The notes beneath the pieces were generated by a model that worked only from the letters and a program-made list of their open reading frames with translations, searched no databases and was not told the origin of the DNA. A stretch of DNA of 64,000 nt from Planctomycetota bacterium. Lineage in GTDB: Bacteria > Planctomycetota > Phycisphaerae > SM23-33. The position numbers and the translations under genes are program-made. Positions 1-7,043 of the stretch are shown piece by piece (position 1 is the stretch's first letter; each line of letters begins with the position of its first letter). The stretch lies in NCBI GenBank assembly GCA_022705325.1, contig JAKJER010000005.1:186001-250000 (forward strand), written 5' to 3'.

Positions 1-169
1 CGGCCAGGCCGGCCCCGTCGTCGCCGCAGAGGTCGTTGCCCACGCCGACCAGGGCGACGCGCCCGCGGAAGACGGCGGCCAGGTGGGCGATCAGGTCCTC
101 GATCGGCTCGTCGAGGTGGACGTGCCAGTCCAGGTGATCCGGATGTGCCGCGCGTCCGCGATGGGACAC
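1..169 (-). CDS. hycI: Hydrogenase maturation endopeptidase, HycI-like (partial, cut by window edge)
   Basis: Only the first 56 residues are inside the window. Residues 42-54 read GVGNDLCGDDGAG, the N-terminal signature of the HycI/HoxW hydrogenase maturation peptidase family. In that family the first Asp of the DDG core belongs to the nickel-sensing site. These proteases remove a C-terminal tail from the [NiFe] large subunit after nickel insertion. The large subunit of this operon (7044-8855) carries such a tail, so this is probably its dedicated protease. The start is a GTG preceded by a G-rich GGGGGGAG site that overlaps the stop of the upstream ferredoxin gene, so it is the last visible cistron of the operon. 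An alternative is a maturation protease for another hydrogenase, but position argues against that. Confidence 0.85.
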   Translation of the reverse strand, partial: MSHRGRAAHPDHLDWHVHLDEPIEDLIAHLAAVFRGRVALVGVGNDLCGDDGAGLA

Positions 170-170
170 G

Positions 171-788
171 TCACTCCCCCCACAGCTCGCGAATGACGGT
201 GGTGCGGCGGCAGGCGGCGCACTGCACGCGCATGAGGTCGTTGCGGGCAAGGGGCGGCTCATCCATTCGCGGGGCGGGGGCGGGCGCGAGTTGGCGCCAG
301 CCGTCGCCGCTGAGGATCAGCGTGGCGTTGGCGTAGGCCTTGGCCCCCAGGCGCCGGGCCAGCCACTGGAGGTGTTTCTTCGTGCCGACGGCCGCCCCGC
401 ACACCTCGCAGACCACCAGCTCATGCTCGATGCTCTGCGCGCACGAGGAGCGGTCAAGCGTGGCCAGGTCGTACTCCTTGGTCAACGTGATGCCGTCGCC
501 GGTGGTGCAGTGGAGTTCGCACTGCCCGCAGAAGATGCACTTGTCCCATCGCTGCTGGATGGTGCGGGTGGGCTTGTCGCCGTCCAGGCGGTCCGAGACG
601 CGGATGGCGACGGCCGGGCAGACCTCCGCGCAGGCCCCGCAACCGATGCAGTGGTCGCTGTCGTAGGCGGGCTTGCCGCGAAAGCCGTCGGGCGGGGTGT
701 GCCCGCCGGCGGGATAGTGCGTGGTGTAGCGGGGGCTGAAGGCCGCCCGCAACGCCTCTTTCAGTTCACGCAGTTTCGGCTTCCTCAC
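171..788 (-). CDS. Two-cluster [4Fe-4S] ferredoxin subunit of group 4 hydrogenase (HycF/MbhN-like)
   Basis: A 205-residue soluble protein. Cys47, 50, 53, 57 (CIGCGACAEVCP) and Cys84, 87, 90, 94 (CIFCGQCELHC) form two classical [4Fe-4S] ferredoxin motifs, as in HycF, MbhN and NuoI, which carry electrons to the hydrogenase small subunit. The C-terminal half has two further CxxC pairs (CEVC and CAAC), suggesting a small zinc-ribbon or rubredoxin-like fold. The GTG at 788 was chosen because GGAGTC lies just upstream. A longer reading from 860 would run through the end of mnhG and has no such site. The gene overlaps mnhG by 23 bases, so translation is probably coupled. It sits between the antiporter module and the maturation protease. 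Confidence 0.85.
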   Translation of the reverse strand: MRKPKLRELKEALRAAFSPRYTTHYPAGGHTPPDGFRGKPAYDSDHCIGCGACAEVCPAVAIRVSDRLDGDKPTRTIQQRWDKCIFCGQCELHCTTGDGITLTKEYDLATLDRSSCAQSIEHELVVCEVCGAAVGTKKHLQWLARRLGAKAYANATLILSGDGWRQLAPAPAPRMDEPPLARNDLMRVQCAACRRTTVIRELWGE

Positions 789-1185
789 GGTGGGTGACTC
801 CTTCCTCTGGCGAGGCGGGCGACGCGGGCTGGGACGATTCGTTCCGGATCCGCTCGGCACGGTCGGCGAAAGCGTCTTCGACGCTGCCTTCCCACAATTT
901 CAGGCCGGAGAGGTACGCCCCGCGGACCAGGGCGTGGGCGCCGGTGGGGCTGGTCAACAGGATGAACGCCGCGCAGAGCAGGGCCTTCACGCACATGGCG
1001 CCGTTGCCGCGGGTCACGGCCAGTCCGGCCAGGCCGGTGAGGATCAGGCACGTGCCCAGCGTGACGCACTTGGTGGCGGCCTGGGCGCGATTGTAGACGT
1101 CGGGCAGGCGGATGAGGCCGATGCAGCCGAACAGGTCGAACGCCAGGCCGACGGCGATGAACCAGTAGAATACGCTCTCAAGCAT
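766..1185 (-). CDS. mnhG: Monovalent cation/H+ antiporter subunit G (MrpG/MnhG, MbhC-like)
   Basis: A 139-residue membrane protein with three hydrophobic segments. Residues about 22-36 contain GLIRLPDVYNRAQAATK, the hallmark of the MnhG/PhaG family. In Mrp antiporters and Mrp-linked hydrogenases this small subunit is part of the ion-translocating membrane arm. The C-terminal 35 or so residues are charged, hydrophilic and longer than usual for the family, and their codons overlap the start of the next gene. The ATG is embedded in the last codons of a short upstream cistron (1178-1267). The sequence AAGGGAGG, seven bases before the ATG, is a strong ribosome binding site that lies inside that short cistron. 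Confidence 0.9.
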   Translation of the reverse strand: MLESVFYWFIAVGLAFDLFGCIGLIRLPDVYNRAQAATKCVTLGTCLILTGLAGLAVTRGNGAMCVKALLCAAFILLTSPTGAHALVRGAYLSGLKLWEGSVEDAFADRAERIRNESSQPASPASPEEGVTHREEAETA

Positions 1186-1267
1186 CGTAGGGCCTCCCTT
1201 CCAAGTACTTTATCCAGAGTCCATGCGGCTTGGCGGACAACATGGGTGTCTTCAGGTCACGCATCAT
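1178..1267 (-). CDS. 29-codon mini-cistron bridging mnhF and mnhG; repeats the MnhF C-terminus
   Basis: A possible peptide of 28-29 residues that starts at ATGATG inside the last codons of mnhF and ends inside the start of mnhG. Its last ten residues, KYLEGRPYDA, are identical to the last ten of MnhF. The two DNA copies differ at eight of 33 positions including the stop codon, and every difference is synonymous. The repeated block also contains the Shine-Dalgarno sequence for the next start in both copies. This looks like a duplicated gene boundary kept as a translational relay, but whether the peptide is made or used is not known. It could also be a relic of a second mnhF copy. No family is recognised for the first 19 residues. 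Confidence 0.5.
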   Translation of the reverse strand: MMRDLKTPMLSAKPHGLWIKYLEGRPYDA

Positions 1268-1523
1268 ACGGGCGCCCCTCCAGGTATTTCGCCAGCGCCA
1301 AGGTCGCCACGAAGCTGATGAGGGCCCAGGCGATGGCGATGTTGACGTAGAACTCGCGTCCGGTCCAGAGGGCCATGATGCAGCAGAAGCCGACCACCAG
1401 GGTGCCGAGGATGTCGATGGCGACGGCCCGGTCCGGCGCCGTGGGCCCGCGGGAGATGCGAAACAGGCACAACAGCGAAGACAGCAGCAGCACGCCAAAT
1501 GCGAGTTGTTCGAAGAGAGTCAT
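1257..1523 (-). CDS. mnhF: Monovalent cation/H+ antiporter subunit F (MrpF/MnhF, MbhB-like)
   Basis: An 88-residue protein with three predicted membrane helices. The segment RISRGPTAPDRAVAIDILG (residues about 23-41) is the conserved loop of MnhF/PhaF proteins. It should be one of the small membrane subunits of the Mrp-type module that couples hydrogenase electron transfer to cation or proton movement. The length is normal for the family. Its ATG overlaps the stop of the short upstream cistron at 1520-1603 as ATGA, with GGGAGG about seven bases ahead. Its own last codons hold the start of the second short cistron at 1178-1267. It is thus flanked on both sides by mini-cistrons, which is unusual in Mrp operons. 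Confidence 0.9.
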   Translation of the reverse strand: MTLFEQLAFGVLLLSSLLCLFRISRGPTAPDRAVAIDILGTLVVGFCCIMALWTGREFYVNIAIAWALISFVATLALAKYLEGRPYDA

Positions 1524-1603
1524 TCAAAGACCCTCCCTGACAGGGGTCGGAGGATGGTGTTCATTCCAAGACACTCCTGAGGATAGAGCCGGGCGGTGCT
1601 CAT
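1520..1603 (-). CDS. 27-codon mini-cistron bridging mnhE and mnhF
   Basis: A possible 27-residue peptide joined by ATGA overlaps to mnhE upstream and mnhF downstream. It ends in RVFE-stop where MnhE ends in RIFE-stop. The DNA around both ends, and around an internal in-frame ATG at 1564, follows one pattern: a purine-rich GGAG-like site, a short T/C-rich spacer, then GAATGA. The three ATGs lie at 1603, 1564 and 1523, that is 39 and 41 bases apart. This is a triplicated ribosome-binding-site/start boundary. The middle copy preserves the reading frame, and the last shifts it to give the ATGA overlap with mnhF. The peptide has no recognised family. A purely structural role in ribosome hand-over is as plausible as a functional peptide. 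Confidence 0.45.
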   Translation of the reverse strand: MSTARLYPQECLGMNTILRPLSGRVFE

Positions 1604-2085
1604 TCGAAGATTCTCCGGAGCATGGGCTCGAAGACGCCGCAGATGAGTTTGGAGCGGGTCTCGAGGTCCCGCCCGCTGACGTTGATCCAGTGGACGTAGA
1701 GGTCCTGGCCGTCGATGTCCACGGTGAGGGTGCCCGGCGTGAGGGTGATGCTGTTGGCCAGGGCGGTCTTGGCCAGCGGCGTCTTGAGCGTGGTGGTGAC
1801 CTTGACGATGCCCGGGTGGATGGGCACGTCGGGGTGAAGCACGCGCAGGGCGACGTCGAGGTTGGCCTTGACGCAGTAGAACAGGAAGTACGGCAGATAG
1901 AGCAGCAGGAAGAACCACCGCCGGGGGTTGAACAGGCTGTGGAGGTTGTCGGGGAAGATGTCGCCCAGCAGCGTGCTGACGATCAGGGCGAAGAACAGCC
2001 CGCTGGCCAGCACGCTCAGGCTGAACTCCCAGAACAGCAGCATCCACAGTGCGAACACCAGCAGCAGGCACATGAGCCACTTCAT
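1600..2085 (-). CDS. mnhE: Monovalent cation/H+ antiporter subunit E (MrpE/MnhE, MbhA-like)
   Basis: A 161-residue protein with N-terminal membrane helices followed by a soluble domain. The pattern fits MnhE: LLGDIFPDNLHSLFNPRR-type linker around residues 40-57, then the helix FLLLYLPYFLFYCVKANLDV, then PIHPGIVKV, then LTPGTLTVDIDG. The length is typical for the family. It is part of the membrane arm of the Mrp-linked hydrogenase and is thought to be needed for assembly of the antiporter complex. The ATG overlaps the stop of mnhD as ATGA, with GGAGGCG directly upstream. Its own stop overlaps the start of the 27-codon mini-cistron. Confidence 0.9.
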   Translation of the reverse strand: MKWLMCLLLVFALWMLLFWEFSLSVLASGLFFALIVSTLLGDIFPDNLHSLFNPRRWFFLLLYLPYFLFYCVKANLDVALRVLHPDVPIHPGIVKVTTTLKTPLAKTALANSITLTPGTLTVDIDGQDLYVHWINVSGRDLETRSKLICGVFEPMLRRIFE

Positions 2086-3629
2086 GGGGCGCCTCCGATC
2101 AGGGCGGCCGAACCGGCCATCAGGACGCGTCCGGCCGGCTCGAAGAGCCAGTCTCGCAGGACCATCATGCCCGGTCCGGCCAGCAGGCAGATGACGGCCA
2201 GCACGACCATGGCCAGGCCCATGGAGAAGGGCGCTTCATGGGCGGCGGCGGCCGACGCGGAGGGCTGGCCCTCGAGGGCGTATCGCTGAACCTTGACGAA
2301 GCTCAGCAGGGTCACGAACGCGACGAAGGCGGCCAGGGCGGCCAGCACGGGATATCCGGCCATGGCCAGGCCGACGATGATGATGAGCTTGGAGAAGAAG
2401 CCGTTGAAGGGCGGCACGCCGGCGATGCTGAGCGCGGCGATGCGGCAGCAGAAGCCGGTGACGGGCATGCGCCGGGCCAGGCCGCCCATCTCCTTGAGCA
2501 TGCGGGTGTGGGCCTGCTGCTCGATGGCCCCGCTGGACAGGAACAGCAGGCTCTTGAAGGCGGCATGATTGAACAGGTGGAACAGCGCGCCCAGCAGGCA
2601 GACGGAGGCGACGGCGACCTGCGGCGAGGGGCCGCTGAGCACGTGGGCGGCCGCCCCCAGCGCCAGCACGACGTAGCCCATCTGCGAGATGCTGTGATAG
2701 GCCAGCAGCCGCTTGAAGTCCCACTGCCCGACGGCCAGCAGCACGCCGACCACCATGGACAGGGCCCCGAGTGTCATCAGGACGGTGGCGTAGGGCCCGC
2801 TGGGGCCCAGGACGTTGAAGACGACGCGGGCCATCGCGTAGACGCCGCTGGCCTTGATGAGCACGCCGGAGAGCATGGCCGAGATCGGCGCGGGGGCCGA
2901 CGGGTGAGCGTCGGGCAGCCATGCGTGGAAGGGGACCATGGCCGCCTTGAGCGCCAGCCCGCCGATCAGGCACGCCGCCGCGAGCAGCGGGGCGGGCCCC
3001 ACCTTGCCGCCGGCCAGCGTGAGCTTGCGCAGGCCCGCGGCGACCAGGCCCATGTTGAGCTGGCCCGTGAGCGAGTAGAGGATGCCCACGCCCAGCAGGA
3101 TCAGCGTCGAACCCACCGTGCCCAGCACGAGGTACTTGAACGCCGCCTCCAACTCCTCGGCCTCGCAGCCGAAAGCGACCAGGGCGTACGACGCGATGGC
3201 CGCCACCTCCAGGAAGACGAACAGGTTGAACAGGTCGCCCGCCAGCACCAGGGCGTTCATGGCCGCCACCATGAACACCAGCAGCGACATGAACATCCAG
3301 ACCTTGGTGAACTGCCGCATGTACGAGAGTGAAAACACCAGCGAGGCCAGGGCGACCAGGTTGACGGTGATGAGCATGAGCTTGGCCAGGGCGTCGCAGT
3401 TGATCTGGATGCCCAGCGTGGAGGCGGCCGACCACCCGCCGATGTAGATGGGCCCCACCCGCGCCGGCAGGAGGACCAGCGACAGGACCAGGTTGACCGC
3501 GACGACGCCGACCGCGACGCCCGACGTGAACTTCGCCAGCGGCCGAACGTGGGCCATGGCCACGATGCCCGCCGCCGTCAGCAGCGGCAGGGCCACCAGC
3601 AATGGCACGATCGCTTCCATTGGGGTCAT
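2082..3629 (-). CDS. mnhD: Proton-pumping antiporter-like subunit D (MrpD/MnhD, MbhH-like)
   Basis: A 515-residue polytopic membrane protein of the NuoN/NuoM/MrpD family with about 14 hydrophobic segments. Visible family features are a conserved Glu in the helix VFLEVAAIASYALVAFG, the lysine-bearing helix GGLALKAAMVPFHAWLPDAH, and the later KRLLAYHSISQMGYVVLALG. These Glu and Lys residues line the proton path in complex I and Mrp relatives. The ATG at 3629 is preceded by GAGGAG. The gene lies 19 bases after mnhC and overlaps mnhE. It is one of two large pump-type subunits in this operon, the other being at 5129-7036. Confidence 0.92.
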   Translation of the reverse strand: MTPMEAIVPLLVALPLLTAAGIVAMAHVRPLAKFTSGVAVGVVAVNLVLSLVLLPARVGPIYIGGWSAASTLGIQINCDALAKLMLITVNLVALASLVFSLSYMRQFTKVWMFMSLLVFMVAAMNALVLAGDLFNLFVFLEVAAIASYALVAFGCEAEELEAAFKYLVLGTVGSTLILLGVGILYSLTGQLNMGLVAAGLRKLTLAGGKVGPAPLLAAACLIGGLALKAAMVPFHAWLPDAHPSAPAPISAMLSGVLIKASGVYAMARVVFNVLGPSGPYATVLMTLGALSMVVGVLLAVGQWDFKRLLAYHSISQMGYVVLALGAAAHVLSGPSPQVAVASVCLLGALFHLFNHAAFKSLLFLSSGAIEQQAHTRMLKEMGGLARRMPVTGFCCRIAALSIAGVPPFNGFFSKLIIIVGLAMAGYPVLAALAAFVAFVTLLSFVKVQRYALEGQPSASAAAAHEAPFSMGLAMVVLAVICLLAGPGMMVLRDWLFEPAGRVLMAGSAALIGGAP

Positions 3630-3648
3630 AGGGCCTACTCCTCTGCAC

Positions 3649-4029
3649 TCAGCCGCGCAGGCGGCGGATGTTCTCGAGGTCGAAGGTGCCGTACTTCTCG
3701 TGCAGCCGCAGCGCCAGGGCGACCATCAGGGCGGTCACGCCCAGCGCGATGACGATACTGGTCAGGATCAGGGCCTGCGGCAGGGGGTCCACGGCGGAGG
3801 CCAGCAACTGCCGCCCGCTCTGCCCGGCCGCCAGGATGGGGGCGGCGCCGCCTTCCGCCCCGGCCGCCGTCGAAACCGTCCGCCAGCCGATCAGCACCAG
3901 GAACAGGTTGACGGCGTAGTCGAGGATGGCCGCCCCGACGATGATCTTGACGACGTTCTTCTTGGCCACGACCGCATACAGCCCGGCCAGCAGGATCGCG
4001 AATGTCAGCAGGTAGATGGCGATGCCCAT
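3649..4029 (-). CDS. mnhC: Monovalent cation/H+ antiporter subunit C (MrpC/MnhC, NuoK-like, MbhG-like)
   Basis: A 126-residue three-helix protein of the NuoK/MnhC family. The helix VVAKKNVVKIIVGAAILDYA holds the family's characteristic Lys-rich turn and small-residue helix. The region DPLPQALILTSIVIALGVTA is the conserved DPLPQALVLTAIVI motif of MnhC, immediately recognisable. The start ATGGGCATC at 4029 was chosen over an upstream in-frame codon because GGAGG sits directly before it and the upstream stretch overlaps mnhB. The insert of about 30 residues rich in Ala and Gly between helices two and three makes it slightly longer than typical. It belongs to the antiporter module. Confidence 0.92.
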   Translation of the reverse strand: MGIAIYLLTFAILLAGLYAVVAKKNVVKIIVGAAILDYAVNLFLVLIGWRTVSTAAGAEGGAAPILAAGQSGRQLLASAVDPLPQALILTSIVIALGVTALMVALALRLHEKYGTFDLENIRRLRG

Positions 4030-4030
4030 G

Positions 4031-4549
4031 TCAGTCCTCCTTCTCGCCCGCGCCGCCCGGCAGCGCGACGGACGGGGCGTCGGCACCTTGCGAGCGCCCG
4101 CCGGCGCGGAAGGCGGCCAGCGCGAGGAACACGCCCGCCAGGCCGCCGGCGACCTTGACCAGGATGGCCAGGTTGAACAGGGGGATGGTCCCGCCGGAAT
4201 TGAGCCGGCCCACCGACTCCCCCACGCTCTGGGGCGAGGTGGCGTTCATGAAGTTGACGAAGAACCCGCCCGCCAGGTAGCCCAGCAGGGCGAGGATGAT
4301 CATTGCCGCCATGGCCGACGAGTCGTACAGGTGGTACTGCGTCTCGGTGACCAGCCTCTGGGAGAACTCCCGCCCGAAGGCCAGCACGACGAGGATGCCG
4401 GCCGAGGCCAGGATCACCCCTCCGGCGAACCCCCCGCCCGGGCTCAGGTGCCCGGTCAGGGCGACGTAGACGCCGAAGACGGCGATGAACCCGCTGACCA
4501 GCCGCGTGGTGTTCTTGACGATGAGCGTCATGCCGTGGTGCTGGTTCAT
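4031..4549 (-). CDS. mnhB: Monovalent cation/H+ antiporter subunit B (MrpB/MnhB, MbhF-like)
   Basis: A 172-residue membrane protein with four hydrophobic segments. The stretch VYVALTGHLSPGGGFAGGV (residues about 27-45) is the conserved HxxPGGGFQGG motif of the MnhB family. The C-terminus is a short acidic hydrophilic tail ending GGAGEKED. MrpB is a required membrane subunit of Mrp antiporters, and its homologue MbhF is part of the sodium-translocating half of membrane-bound hydrogenases. The ATG overlaps the stop of the upstream MbhDE-like gene as ATGA. The stop is followed after one base by the start of mnhC. Confidence 0.92.
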   Translation of the reverse strand: MNQHHGMTLIVKNTTRLVSGFIAVFGVYVALTGHLSPGGGFAGGVILASAGILVVLAFGREFSQRLVTETQYHLYDSSAMAAMIILALLGYLAGGFFVNFMNATSPQSVGESVGRLNSGGTIPLFNLAILVKVAGGLAGVFLALAAFRAGGRSQGADAPSVALPGGAGEKED

Positions 4550-5115
4550 GCGCGGGCCTCCTTGCGACGTCCGACGCGGCGGAGAATGGCGTAGGCCCCG
4601 AGGATGGAGACGAAGATGACCGTCGCCTCGCCCAGCGTGTCATAGGCCCGGTAGTCCAGCACGATGGCCATGACCACGTTGGACGCCCCGGTCTGCTCCG
4701 CCGTGCGGGCCAGGTAGTCCGCGCTGACGCCCGGGTTGGCGGAGGTCAGCACGGGCTGGCCGAAGGGAGGCACGGTCGCCCCGCCCCCGGCCCCGCCGAA
4801 GGCGAAGAACGCGACGGCCAGGAAGATCCCCCCGGCCAGCAGCGTCACCGCCGTTCGCAAGGCGTCGCTGGGCACGGGCTGGGTCTCCTCGCGGGCCGTG
4901 ACCACCCGCACCAGCAGGATCAGCGAGACCACCTCGACCACCACCTGGGTGATGGCCAGGTCCGGCGCCCCGGCCAGCAGGTCGATCACGCTGAGGGCAA
5001 AGCCCACGGCGCCCATCGCGATGACCGAGCTGAGCAGATCGCGGGTCTCGATGGCGATCAGCGAGGCCGCCAGCATGAACGCGATCAGCATCAGGATGAA
5101 CAGCTCCATGCCCAT
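4546..5115 (-). CDS. Fused MbhD-MbhE-type membrane subunit (DUF4040/MrpA C-terminal-like)
   Basis: A 189-residue membrane protein. Residues 1-75 match the MbhD/DUF4040 segment of MrpA: the helix SLIAIETRDLLSSVIAMGAVGFALSVIDL is broken by charged ERTRD-like residues, followed by GAPDLAITQVVVEVVSLILLV. The remainder, ending ASNVVMAIVLDYRAYDTLGEATVIFVSILGAYAILR, matches the MbhE/MrpB N-terminal-type helix pair with its RxxDTLGE motif. In archaeal Mbh these are two genes; here they are one. In Mrp antiporters both regions are the C-terminus of MrpA, so this protein plus the pump at 5129-7036 equals a split MrpA. The RBS is AAAGGAC. Confidence 0.85.
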   Translation of the reverse strand: MGMELFILMLIAFMLAASLIAIETRDLLSSVIAMGAVGFALSVIDLLAGAPDLAITQVVVEVVSLILLVRVVTAREETQPVPSDALRTAVTLLAGGIFLAVAFFAFGGAGGGATVPPFGQPVLTSANPGVSADYLARTAEQTGASNVVMAIVLDYRAYDTLGEATVIFVSILGAYAILRRVGRRKEARA

Positions 5116-5128
5116 ATCGCTTGTCCTT

Positions 5129-7036
5129 TCACACCCCCGCCGACAGCAGCAGGTACGCCAACGTGACGGCCACCCCCAGGATGCACCAGGCGACGTAGAG
5201 GCACAGCAGGCCGGTGTGCTGGCGGCGCAGCAGCTCCACCAGCGAATGCCCGTATCGCCCCGTCCAGCGGTAGAGGTCCATGGCCCCGCCTTGCCCCTGG
5301 TGGAGCAGTCCGCCGATGGCGGGCAGGTCCTCGATCGTGCGGTAGAAGTGCGTGCCGTCGATGCGGAAGCGGTCGTCGCCCTGGGCGGCCAGCTCGCCGC
5401 ACAGGAAGGGCCGGACCACGCGGGAGCGGAAGTTGCGCCTGGCCAGCCAGACCAGCAGCAGCCCGCCGCCCAGCCCCAGCAGGATCAGGACGGTCGCCTG
5501 CGTGGGGCTCCACAGGGCCGTGGACAGGTCTCCGGCGCCCGCGGCGGCGGTGGCGCCGCCAGTGGCCACCGGGATGAACACCGTGTCCAGCACCCACTGG
5601 GGCGCCAGGCCCAGCACGATGCACGCCAGGGCCAGCACGACCATCGGCCCGGCCAGCAGGCCGCTCTCGCGCGGGGTCTGGCCGCTGGGCCAGCCCAGCG
5701 CCGGGCGACGCGACAGGAAGGCCGAGTGGATCACCTTCACGAAGCTCGCCAGCGTCAGCGCGCTGCCGAAGACCGCCGTCAGCAGCATCGCCGAGGCCAG
5801 CGGCTTGTTCGCCACGCCCAGCGTGCCCTGGTAGACCATCCACTTGCTGGCGAACCCGTTGAGCGGGGGGATGCCGGAGATGGCCCCGGCCGCGATCAGG
5901 CTGGAGGCGAAGGTGACCGGCAGGTATCGGGCCAGGCCGCCCATGTCCTCGATGCGGTCGCTGCCGCACGCCCGTCCGACCGTGCCGCTCATCAGGAACA
6001 GGTCGCACTTGTAGAGCGCATGGTTGAGCATGTGGAAGAGCCCGCCGGCGATGCCCGCCACCGTGCCCGTGCCGATGCCCAGCACCATGTAGCCGACCTG
6101 GCTGACGGCGTGAAAGGCCAGCAGCTTCTTGAGGTTGTGCTGCATCATGGCCATCAGGACCGCCGCGAGGATCGTCACCCCGCCGACGACCATCATCACC
6201 GCCTGGAGCGAGGGGTCGGGCCGGAGCAGGCGCAGGCTGAGCAGGGCGACCAGGTAGATGCCCAGCAGCTTGTCCAGGGCCGCGGGCAGGTACGCCATCA
6301 CCGGCGTGGGCGCGTCGGCCGCCGCGGAGGGGATCCACGTGTGCAGCGGGATGGCGCCGGCCTTGGCCAGGGCGGCGGTGAGAATGAGCAGATAGATGAC
6401 GTAGCCGACGGGTCCGTAGCTGTCCACCGCGACCGGCCCGCGGGTCAGGGAGAGGTTGGCCGACCCGCCGGGCTGGGCGGCCAGCAGCGCGATCGCCAGC
6501 AGGAGGCAGGCGTCGGCGAAGCCCAGGATCGCATAGGTCTTGGCGGCCCCGGCGGCGGCGTTGTCCTTGCCCTGATTCATCATCAGGAAGAGCATGAGGG
6601 TGACGATCTCCCAGCCGACCAGCAGAACCACCAGGTTGCCCGCCAGGGCCACCGTGCACGCGCCGGCCAGGGCCCACAGGAGGAAGGCGTGGAAGCGCCC
6701 CTCGTCGTCGGCGCCCCGCAGGGCCCGCAGGCTGTAGACGGCGATGAGCAGGGCGAAGACGGCCGACGCGATGAACACCAGCATCCCCAGCCGGGACTGG
6801 GCCAACTCCAGGCTCAGCACGAATCCGCCGCCGAGGTCGGCCCAGAGGGCCCGCACCGGCGGGGCGGTGCCCACGATGACCGCACCGGACACCAGCGTCA
6901 GGCCCGCCCCCATCACCGAGAGAACGCGGCAGAGGGAGACAACGCGCCGCGCGGCGACGTAGGCGACCGTGCCGGCCGCCAGCAGCATCACCAGCGGCCA
7001 GACCAGGGGATTGGCGACAAGGTCCCAGTTCAGCAT
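5129..7036 (-). CDS. NuoL/MrpA-type proton-translocating membrane subunit
   Basis: A 635-residue polytopic membrane protein of the proton-conducting transporter family (NuoL, HyfB, MrpA N-terminal part). Conserved points seen are GWEIVTLMLFLMMN (Glu helix), AALAKAGAIPLHTWIP (Lys helix) and KKLLAFHAVSQVGYMVLGIG. About 14-16 helices are expected, and the last 120 residues form a hydrophilic stretch followed by a terminal helix. It lies directly after the hydrogenase large subunit gene and before the MbhDE-type gene, so it probably carries the first antiporter-like channel of the complex. The start ATG at 7036 has AAAGGATG upstream, eight bases past the large subunit stop. Confidence 0.88.
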   Translation of the reverse strand: MLNWDLVANPLVWPLVMLLAAGTVAYVAARRVVSLCRVLSVMGAGLTLVSGAVIVGTAPPVRALWADLGGGFVLSLELAQSRLGMLVFIASAVFALLIAVYSLRALRGADDEGRFHAFLLWALAGACTVALAGNLVVLLVGWEIVTLMLFLMMNQGKDNAAAGAAKTYAILGFADACLLLAIALLAAQPGGSANLSLTRGPVAVDSYGPVGYVIYLLILTAALAKAGAIPLHTWIPSAAADAPTPVMAYLPAALDKLLGIYLVALLSLRLLRPDPSLQAVMMVVGGVTILAAVLMAMMQHNLKKLLAFHAVSQVGYMVLGIGTGTVAGIAGGLFHMLNHALYKCDLFLMSGTVGRACGSDRIEDMGGLARYLPVTFASSLIAAGAISGIPPLNGFASKWMVYQGTLGVANKPLASAMLLTAVFGSALTLASFVKVIHSAFLSRRPALGWPSGQTPRESGLLAGPMVVLALACIVLGLAPQWVLDTVFIPVATGGATAAAGAGDLSTALWSPTQATVLILLGLGGGLLLVWLARRNFRSRVVRPFLCGELAAQGDDRFRIDGTHFYRTIEDLPAIGGLLHQGQGGAMDLYRWTGRYGHSLVELLRRQHTGLLCLYVAWCILGVAVTLAYLLLSAGV

Positions 7037-7043
7037 GGACGGC

